Assembly: GCF_025399895.1 (NCBI RefSeq)
Contig: NZ_JAODUA010000009.1
Span: forward strand, 124,001 to 188,000
Direction: 5' to 3'
Origin: Streptomyces sp. ASQP_92
GTDB lineage: Bacteria > Actinomycetota > Actinomycetes > Streptomycetales > Streptomycetaceae
DNA length: 64,000 nt
The notes under the pieces are model-generated. The model saw only the letters and a program-made list of their open reading frames with translations, searched no databases and was not told the origin of the DNA. The position numbers and the translations under genes are program-made. Below are positions 58,555-64,000 of this stretch, one piece after another (positions within the stretch are counted from its first letter, which is position 1; each line of letters opens with the position of its first letter).

Positions 58555-58597
58555 AAGAGGCCGGACCGGAACCGGGCGTTTCCCGGCCCGGCCTCTT
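58555..58597. terminator. Hairpin between the two aldo/keto reductases
   Basis: AAGAGGCCGG (58555-58564) and CCGGCCTCTT (58588-58597) are exact complements, with further pairing inside. Flanking A/T runs make it usable in both directions; it would end the upstream reductase transcript. Confidence 0.7.
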
Positions 58598-58598
58598 C

Positions 58599-58650
58599 GC
58601 GTACGGCCGCGTACGGCCGCGTGCGATCGCGTACGGCCGCGTGCGATCGC
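58599..58650. repeat. 10-bp tandem repeats GTACGGCCGC/GTGCGATCGC
   Basis: Five units in a row (two GTACGGCCGC, then GTGCGATCGC, GTACGGCCGC, GTGCGATCGC). They lie just downstream of the terminator, between the duplicated reductases. Confidence 0.75.
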
Positions 58651-58700
58651 ATGGGTCCACGCGCGGCCACGCACGGGTTGCCCGCGGCCGCGTACGGGTG

Positions 58701-59711
58701 CTACCAGGCGAAGGCCTCCGGTGAGGGGCCCGGTCCGGGGAAGATCTCGTCCAGGGCGCCGAGCAGCTCCTCGCTCAGCTCCAACTCCACGGCGCGCAGG
58801 GCCGATTCGAGGTGGGCGGGGGTGCGGGGGCCGACGATGGGACCGGTCACGCCGGGCCGGCTGAGCAGCCAGGCCAGCGCCACCTCGCCCGGGTCGAGGT
58901 CGTGCTTGGCGAGCAGGTCCTCGTACGCCTGGACCCGGGCCCGGACGGCGGGGTCGGCAAGGCCCGCGGCGGAGCGGCCGGTCTTGGTGGAGCGCGAGCC
59001 CGTGCCCTCGCGCTCCTTGCGCAGCGCGCCGCCGAGCAGGCCCTGGTGGAGCGGGGACCAGGGGATGACGCCGAGGCCGTACTCCCGCGCGGCGGGGATG
59101 ACCTCCATCTCGGCGCGGCGCTCGGCGAGGTTGTAGAGGCACTGCTCGCTGACCAGACCGAGCCGTCCGGTGCGGGCCGCCGTCTCGTTGGCCTGGGCGA
59201 TCTTGTAACCGGGGAAGTTGGAGGTTCCCGCGTACAGGATCTTTCCCTGGGTGATCAGGACGTCGATCGCCTGCCAGATCTCCTCGAACGGGGTGGCCCG
59301 GTCGACGTGGTGGAACTGGTAGACGTCGATGTGGTCGGTGCCCAGCCGCTTGAGCGAAGCCTCCACGGAGCGGCGGATGTTGACCGCCGACAGCCTGCTG
59401 TGGTTGGGCCAGGCCTCGGTGTTCCAGGGCTTGCCCTGCGTCATGTCGCCGTACATCTTGGTGGCCAGGACGACCTTGTCGCGCCGGTCGGCGCCCCGCG
59501 CGAACCAGGAGCCGAGGCTCTTCTCGGTGAGTCCCTTGTCCTCCGCGACGCCGTAGATGTTGGCGGTGTCGAAGAAGTTGATGCCCGCGTCGAGGGCGGC
59601 GTCCATGATCGCGTGGCTGCCGGCCTCGTCGGTCTCGCCGCCGAAGTTCATCGTGCCGAGAACGAGACGGCTGACCTGGAGTCCGGTGCGTCCGAGCTGT
59701 GTGTACTTCAT
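58701..59711 (-). CDS. Aldo/keto reductase (copy 2)
   Basis: 336 residues. Same family and motifs as copy 1: FFDTANIYG, LATKMYGDM and YQFHHVD. The segment after the catalytic Lys is longer (GKPWNTEAWPNHS). GTSNFPGYK, SRPGVTGPIVGPRTP and the shared PGPGPSPEAFAW end are present. The tandem copy probably arose by duplication; separate terminators suggest separate transcripts. The divergent MarR gene stands upstream on the same strand, with 48 bases between. Confidence 0.92.
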   Translation of the reverse strand: MKYTQLGRTGLQVSRLVLGTMNFGGETDEAGSHAIMDAALDAGINFFDTANIYGVAEDKGLTEKSLGSWFARGADRRDKVVLATKMYGDMTQGKPWNTEAWPNHSRLSAVNIRRSVEASLKRLGTDHIDVYQFHHVDRATPFEEIWQAIDVLITQGKILYAGTSNFPGYKIAQANETAARTGRLGLVSEQCLYNLAERRAEMEVIPAAREYGLGVIPWSPLHQGLLGGALRKEREGTGSRSTKTGRSAAGLADPAVRARVQAYEDLLAKHDLDPGEVALAWLLSRPGVTGPIVGPRTPAHLESALRAVELELSEELLGALDEIFPGPGPSPEAFAW

Positions 59712-59759
59712 GGCGTCATCAAAGCCGGTTCGTGTGCACTCAAGGCAAGGTCTTTCGCC

Positions 59760-60239
59760 TCAACTGCCCAGCCAGCTGGACGCGTCGAGGCGGAAGGCCT
59801 CCGGCGGTACGACCGCGCGGAGCGACGCCTCCAGCTCGCGCACCCGGTCGGGCCCCAGCAACTCGGCCCAGCCGGACCGCAGTTCGCCGAAGATGGCCGC
59901 CGATCGCGCGAGGGCGTCCAGGCCGTGCGGGGTGAGCCGGACGAGTTTGCGGCGGGCGTCGCCGGGGTCGTCGGCGCGTTCCGCGTAGCCGAGGGCGATC
60001 AGGCGGTCCACGGTCTTGCCGGCCGCCTGCTTGGAGACGCCGAGCCTGCGCCCGATCTCGCCGGCGGTCGACCCGGGAAGCCCGATGGCCTGGAGGGCGA
60101 AGCCGTAGGCGGGCCGCACCTCCGGGTGCCCCTGACGAGCGAGCTCGTCGTGCAGCCGGTCGATGAGGGATCGGAACCCGGCGAGGAGGAGCAGGCAGCA
60201 CACCCTGGAATCGGCTCCGGCCGCCTCGCGCCCGTCCAT
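59760..60239 (-). CDS. MarR-family regulator
   Basis: 159 residues from ATG 60239. Winged helix: TAGEIGRRLGVSKQAAGKTVDRLIALGYAERADDPGDARRKLVRLT is complete. A Cys pair (VCCLLLL) near residue 14-15 might act as a redox or dimer element, but this is only a thought. Its start codon overlaps the start of the AhpD-like gene on the other strand within CCATGG (60236-60241). It probably controls that gene and perhaps the reductase downstream. Confidence 0.87.
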   Translation of the reverse strand: MDGREAAGADSRVCCLLLLAGFRSLIDRLHDELARQGHPEVRPAYGFALQAIGLPGSTAGEIGRRLGVSKQAAGKTVDRLIALGYAERADDPGDARRKLVRLTPHGLDALARSAAIFGELRSGWAELLGPDRVRELEASLRAVVPPEAFRLDASSWLGS

Positions 60240-60696
60240 GGAGGCGACCATCCGGCATCTCGGCCGGCTCACCCCGCCGGTCGCGAGGCTGGCGACCTCG
60301 CCCCACCTCCTGGACGGCTTCCTCAAGCTGAACGGCATCTTCGAGCGGACCACCCTGGATCCGGTGGCGCGCGAGGTGCTCGTCATGACGGTGGCCGTCC
60401 GCAACGAGTGCCATGTCTGCGTGGCGATGCACACGCACAGGCTGCGCGACCTGGGCGCCGACGAGGAGCTGGTGGCCGCCCTGCACGAGCGGCGGCCGCT
60501 CCAGGATCCGAAGCTGGACGCCGTACGCCGCTTCACCCTCGCGGTCCTCGCGACGGCGGGCGGTGTCGGGGACGAGGCCGTGAAGGACTTCCTGTCGTAC
60601 GGCCACACCGAGCAGAACGCCCTCGAAGTGGTCCTCGGCATCGGCACCTACACGCTGTCCACCTTCGCGAACCGGCTGGCGGGTGCCGGGTTGTGA
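60238..60696 (+). CDS. AhpD-like carboxymuconolactone decarboxylase family protein
   Basis: 152 residues from ATG 60238; an in-frame ATG at 60163 would overlap the MarR gene by 77 bp. The core NECHVCVAMHTHRL has the CxxC plus His of AhpD-like peroxidatic/disulfide reductase sites. The N-terminus is 10-20 residues shorter than in many relatives. Carboxymuconolactone decarboxylase itself lacks CxxC, so an alkylhydroperoxidase-type role is more likely. It is head-to-head with MarR. Confidence 0.85.
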   Translation: MEATIRHLGRLTPPVARLATSPHLLDGFLKLNGIFERTTLDPVAREVLVMTVAVRNECHVCVAMHTHRLRDLGADEELVAALHERRPLQDPKLDAVRRFTLAVLATAGGVGDEAVKDFLSYGHTEQNALEVVLGIGTYTLSTFANRLAGAGL

Positions 60697-60721
60697 CGCG
60701 TCAACTCGGCGCCCCCGAGCG

Positions 60722-61411
60722 CTATTTGGAGCCGATGGGACCGATGTAGGTACCCGGGTGGGTCGCGCCGTCCTGGAGCAGGACCGAGGAGAAGTCCCAG
60801 GGCAGGGTGTGGGAGTGGGTCTCGTTCGGCGGGGTGATCACGATGCTCCTGGGCTTGAACTCCTGGCCGTCGCCCTGGTGGAACGGCAGATAGAAGAGGG
60901 TGAAGGTGGTGGTGGCGCCGGGGCGTACCGCCACCGCCTTCGGGGTCTCCGAAGTCCCGCGCGTCAGGGACCACTTGGTGGCGCCGTCGACCAGGTTGAC
61001 GCCCGGATAGCCCTTCATCGCGCAGGACTTGGCGCCCCTGTTGGTGAGCTCGATGGTGACCACGCCCTGCGAACCCTGCGACTGGGCGCCGCTGCCGGGG
61101 GCGACGGCGAAGCCGAGCTGGGAGGTCGCGCAGTGCGAGCCGGCGGCGCCGGTGCCCGCTCCGGTCCCGGCGTCGGTGCCTCCCGTACTGCCGCCGGAGG
61201 GGGCCATGGTCCGGCCGCCGCTGGTGCCGGGGGTGCTGGGCCCGGTGCCGGTGCCGGTGCTGGTGCCGGAGCTGGCCGAGGTGGTGCCGCTCGGGGTGTC
61301 GGTGGCGACCCGGCTCGATCCGCCGTCGCCGCCGCAGGCGGTCAGGGTCAGGGCGAGGCCGGCGGTGAGTGCGACGGTCGCGGCCAGGGGGGCGGTGCGC
61401 AGACGCAACAC
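60722..61411 (-). CDS. DUF4232 lipoprotein
   Basis: 229 residues. Lipobox LTLTAC (Cys26), a long Gly/Thr/Ser/Pro-rich linker (about 28-80), then the DUF4232 beta domain with CATSQLGF...GVVTIELTNRGAKSCAMKGYPGVNLVD. The two Cys (about 92 and 123) fit the family disulfide. An extracytoplasmic protein of unknown function. Confidence 0.87.
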   Translation of the reverse strand: MLRLRTAPLAATVALTAGLALTLTACGGDGGSSRVATDTPSGTTSASSGTSTGTGTGPSTPGTSGGRTMAPSGGSTGGTDAGTGAGTGAAGSHCATSQLGFAVAPGSGAQSQGSQGVVTIELTNRGAKSCAMKGYPGVNLVDGATKWSLTRGTSETPKAVAVRPGATTTFTLFYLPFHQGDGQEFKPRSIVITPPNETHSHTLPWDFSSVLLQDGATHPGTYIGPIGSK

Positions 61412-61768
61412 GGCGATCCTTTCGGTTCGATGTCCGTCCGGGTGCCCCGCGGGGCCGGTCCCAAGCGGACATCATGGGACCGGAGCGGGGGCCGGAGCGG
61501 GGGCCGGGAATGGGGTCCGGGACCATGGGGGCCGGGCGCCTTGTGGGCGTCCCGTACACCGACGGTCGCACCGCCCGGCCGCCACCGCCCCCTCGGCGCG
61601 CCGGTTCTCCGTCCACACGGTGTGAGCGGCGGGCGGGCGCGCGTTTCGTGGTTCCGTTCGATTGCTGGGACGATCGAGTCCGTACGGACGGAACGGATGG
61701 AGGCGCCCCATGCCGGTGAGGGGACCCAGCGCGGTGACGCCGTCGCGCGCGGACGGAGAGGTGCGGTG

Positions 61769-62902
61769 ATGGAAGCCGTCGACCGCGCGTTCGCCGCGGC
61801 GCTGTACATCGAGGGCGACGCCGCCCTGGACACCGGCGCCTCGCTGCTCGCCGCCGCACCCGAGGCGGACGTCGAACTCGCCCTGCGCGGGCGGGAGTTC
61901 GTGCGCCGCGCCTGGGACCGGGGCTGGCAGCCCGCCGATGTCGTACGGATCGTACGGCGTGACCTGGACGAGCCCCAGGTACGCATCCTGAGCGGGTTGA
62001 TCCGCGACGAGCTCGCTTCGTACGAGCGGCTGCCCGCGCGGTGGCAGGGGCAGGTCGACGAGTTGCCGGGCGAGCCGTGGCGGGCCGACCGCTTCTCGTA
62101 CGCCACCGCCGTGCTGGAGCTGTACCGGACGCTGCTCGCGCTGCCCGCGATCGAGCCGGCGGGGCCCGCGCCGGGGGCGTCGGGGGCGGCCGGGCTCGGC
62201 CCGCCGGTGCACGGCGAGCCGAAGACGCTGGCCCGCATCAGGGCGCTGCTCGCCAAGGCCGAGGCGACCGGCTTCCCCGAGGAGGCGGAGGCGCTCACCA
62301 CCAAGGCGCAGGAGCTGATGGCGCGGCACAGCGTGGACGACGCGCTGCTCGCCGGGCGTGGGCTCTCGCCGGGCGGCGAGGTGCCGGGGGCCTGCCGGAT
62401 CGGGGTGGACGCGCCCTACGAGACGGCGAAGGCGATCCTGCTCGACGCGGTCGCGTCCGCCAACCACTGCCGGGCGGTGTGGAACTCCGCGCTCGGGTTC
62501 TCGACGGTCGTCGGGTTCGAGGCGGATCTGGAGGCGGTGGAGCTCCTGTACACCTCCCTCCTCGTGCAGGGTACGACCGCGATGGCCAAGGCCGAGGCGG
62601 CGCAGCGGGCGGGTGGGCGGCGCCGCACCAAGACGTTCCGGCAGTCGTTCCTGCTGGCGTACGCCGCCCGGCTCGGCGATCTGCTCGCGGCGGCGGCGCG
62701 GGGGGTGGAGGAGTCCTTCGGGGGTGAGCTGCTTCCGGTGCTGGCGTCGCGGGCGGTGGCGGTCGGGGGGCGGGCGGAGGAGATGTTTCCGCGGACGGTG
62801 GCTACGCGGGTGCGGGGGGTTTCCGACGAGTCGGGGTGGCGGGACGGCCGCGCGGCAGCCGACCGGGCCCACCGCACCCGCACCCCGGGCCTACCCCTCT
62901 GA
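61769..62902 (+). CDS. DUF2786 domain protein
   Basis: 377 residues from ATG 61769 (GGAGAGG upstream). The DUF2786 motif (LARIRALLAKAEATGFPEEAEALTTKAQELMARH) is at about 153-190, followed by a domain with ETAKAILLDAVASANHCRAVW and TKTFRQSFLLAYAARLGDLL, known from proteins linked to phage or DNA-binding regions but of unknown role. N-terminal helical part (1-145) unassigned. Stop at 62902, repeat array 9 begins next. Confidence 0.85.
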   Translation: MEAVDRAFAAALYIEGDAALDTGASLLAAAPEADVELALRGREFVRRAWDRGWQPADVVRIVRRDLDEPQVRILSGLIRDELASYERLPARWQGQVDELPGEPWRADRFSYATAVLELYRTLLALPAIEPAGPAPGASGAAGLGPPVHGEPKTLARIRALLAKAEATGFPEEAEALTTKAQELMARHSVDDALLAGRGLSPGGEVPGACRIGVDAPYETAKAILLDAVASANHCRAVWNSALGFSTVVGFEADLEAVELLYTSLLVQGTTAMAKAEAAQRAGGRRRTKTFRQSFLLAYAARLGDLLAAAARGVEESFGGELLPVLASRAVAVGGRAEEMFPRTVATRVRGVSDESGWRDGRAAADRAHRTRTPGLPL

Positions 62903-62904
62903 CC

Positions 62905-63310
62905 CCGGTCCCCCCGGCGGGGGCTCCGCCCCCTGCACCCCCGTTCACGCCTTAAGGGCGCTCGTCCTCAAACGCCGGACGGGCTGTAGGTGCCCCAGCA
63001 CCCCCGGGCGGGGGCTCCGCCCCCTGCACCCCCGTTCGCGCCTGAACGGCGCTCGTCCTCAAACGCCGGACGGGCTGAAATGCCTCGATGCGGGCCAGCA
63101 CCAGTACTGCCAGGGGCGCGGGGAACTGCGCGACCAGCCACGCACGGTCCGCAGGCGGAAACGGGTTTTGGGGGCGCGGGGAACTGCGCGAGAAGCGACC
63201 ACGGCCCGCAGACCTAAGGGCCTTTAGGGGCGCGGGGAACTGCGCGACAAGCGGGCACGGCCCGCGGGCCGGAGAGGGGTTGGGGGCGCGGGGAACTGCG
63301 CAAGGCGTGG
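62905..63310. repeat. Composite intergenic repeat array 9 (reverse polarity)
   Basis: Variant hairpins GCGGGGGCTCCGCCCCCTGC (62920, 63006), two GCGCTCGTCCTCAAACGCCGGACG modules (62958, 63050), and four reverse CGCGGGGAACTGCGCG units (about 63117, 63175, 63232, 63288). Ends 40 bases before the FUSC gene. Confidence 0.9.
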
Positions 63311-63334
63311 GGGTGGGCCCAGGGGCGAGGGGGT

Positions 63335-63347
63335 TACCCTCGGGATC
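63335..63347 (+). promoter_or_regulatory. Predicted leaderless promoter (-10) of the FUSC gene
   Basis: TACCCT (63335-63340), seven bases, ATG. It is identical in layout to the HD gene's promoter at 15449-15461. Confidence 0.45.
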
Positions 63348-64000
63348 ATGAGCTGGCTCCGCGCGCTGAAAGAGACCGCCCGCTCGGGGCTGACGGTCGA
63401 GCGGCGAAGGCTCGAACCCCTCGTAGCCCTCCGCGGCGCCACCGGCCTCGCCATCGTCGTCGGCGTGAGCCTCACCCTCTTCGGCCCCTCCGTCGCCGCC
63501 AGCTCCGCGTTCGGCGCGTTCCAGGGCGCCATCGCCACGTACCAGCGCAGTTGGCGCCCCAGGCCCGTGCTCGCCCTCGCCTCCGGGCTCTCGCTCGCGA
63601 TCAGTACCTTTCTCGGCTATCTCGTCGGCACCCACTCCCCGTTCTTCCTGCTGCTGCTCGCGCTGTGGACGTTCCTGGCGGGCCTGGCCTGGGCCGTCGG
63701 CCCGACCGTCGGCGTGATCGCCTCGTCGAACGTGGCGATCATGCTGGTCACCGTCACCCTGCCCAGCTCGCTCGCCGAGGCCGCGGGTCACGCCGCGATG
63801 ATCGCGTTCGGCGGGGTCGTCCAGGCCGCCCTCGTCGTCCTGTTCCCCATCCGGCGCTGGGGCGCCCAGCGCGACGCGCTCGCCGACGCCCTCGCCGCCG
63901 AGGCCGACTACGCGCGACGGCTGCGCCACGACCCCGTCGCCCCCTTCGACCCCCAGCCCCTCATGACCGCCCGGCTCGCCGCAGCCGTCACCCCCCGCGA
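63348..64000 (+). CDS. FUSC-family membrane protein (cut by window end)
   Basis: 217 codons read before the window ends, open throughout. It begins MSWLRALKETARSGL and has 5-6 hydrophobic segments: TGLAIVVGVSLTLFG, VLALASGLSLAISTFLGYL, FFLLLLALWTFLAGLAW, TVGVIASSNVAIMLV and AAMIAFGGVVQAALVVLF. A basic cytoplasmic loop (RRWGAQRDALADAL) follows. This fits the N-terminal half of FUSC/YccS-like proteins, implicated in export of aromatic compounds. The ATG follows a TACCCT -10-like hexamer with no SD. Confidence 0.82.
   Translation, partial: MSWLRALKETARSGLTVERRRLEPLVALRGATGLAIVVGVSLTLFGPSVAASSAFGAFQGAIATYQRSWRPRPVLALASGLSLAISTFLGYLVGTHSPFFLLLLALWTFLAGLAWAVGPTVGVIASSNVAIMLVTVTLPSSLAEAAGHAAMIAFGGVVQAALVVLFPIRRWGAQRDALADALAAEADYARRLRHDPVAPFDPQPLMTARLAAAVTPR

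Overview
This is a chromosomal window from a high-GC actinomycete, almost certainly a Streptomyces species. The evidence is the very high GC content and third-position GC bias, frequent GTG starts, XRE-DUF5753/DUF397 regulator pairs, ECF41 sigma factors, an LAXTG sortase substrate, the futalosine menaquinone genes mqnD and mqnB, and actinobacterial families such as DUF2530, DUF2771, DUF3027, DUF4031 and DUF2786. The mqnD-mqnB pair next to a 127-residue cold-shock-domain protein matches the S. coelicolor SCO4325-SCO4327 order as I remember it. I found no rRNA, tRNA, CRISPR array, prophage or complete insertion sequence.

Layout. 0-9 kb: a DUF397/XRE pair, an LAXTG-anchored surface protein with a PD-(D/E)XK-like motif, a secreted trypsin-like protease, and a three-gene operon (WXG-like protein, DUF1023 hydrolase, lipoprotein). 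9-16 kb: murR-like regulator and murQ (cell-wall sugar salvage), DUF4031 pair, cspA, Cmx-type exporter, GNAT, HD protein. 16-21.4 kb: ECF41 sigma factor and a copper module (copA, a secreted His-rich protein, cutC) with CsoR-type boxes. 21.4-27 kb: HATPase/XRE/DUF397 cluster, MFS pump with divergent ArsR regulator and twin operators, HelD-like ATPase. 27-37.8 kb: second ECF41 gene, GT87 mannosyltransferase, XPB helicase, NfeD-like/SPFH pair, helicase-C/WYL-like protein, HAAS membrane protein. 38-45 kb: HAD phosphatase, cold-shock protein, mqnD-mqnB, DUF2771, MFS, DUF3027. 45-54 kb: large GHKL (sacsin-like) ATPase, CtpE-type P-ATPase, DUF2530, purine permease. 54-64 kb: RHH protein, MarR-MFS operon, ThpR/LigT, a micro-ORF, tandem aldo/keto reductases, divergent MarR/AhpD-like pair, DUF4232 lipoprotein, DUF2786 protein, and a FUSC-type gene cut by the window edge.

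What stands out beyond single genes. (1) Nine gene-free intervals are filled by one composite repeat built from hairpin-forming modules in a fixed order. (2) A different short palindromic element sits in frame inside copA and mqnD, read in two different frames. (3) Both ECF41 sigma genes carry the ECF41-type promoter motif in front of them. (4) Several short tandem repeats begin exactly at stop codons.

Functional themes are cell-envelope maintenance (MurQ, GT87, sortase substrate, SPFH, FUSC), metal homeostasis (CopA, CutC, CtpE), respiration (MqnD, MqnB), efflux under local one-component regulators, and nucleic-acid maintenance (XPB, HelD-like, helicase-C protein, ThpR).
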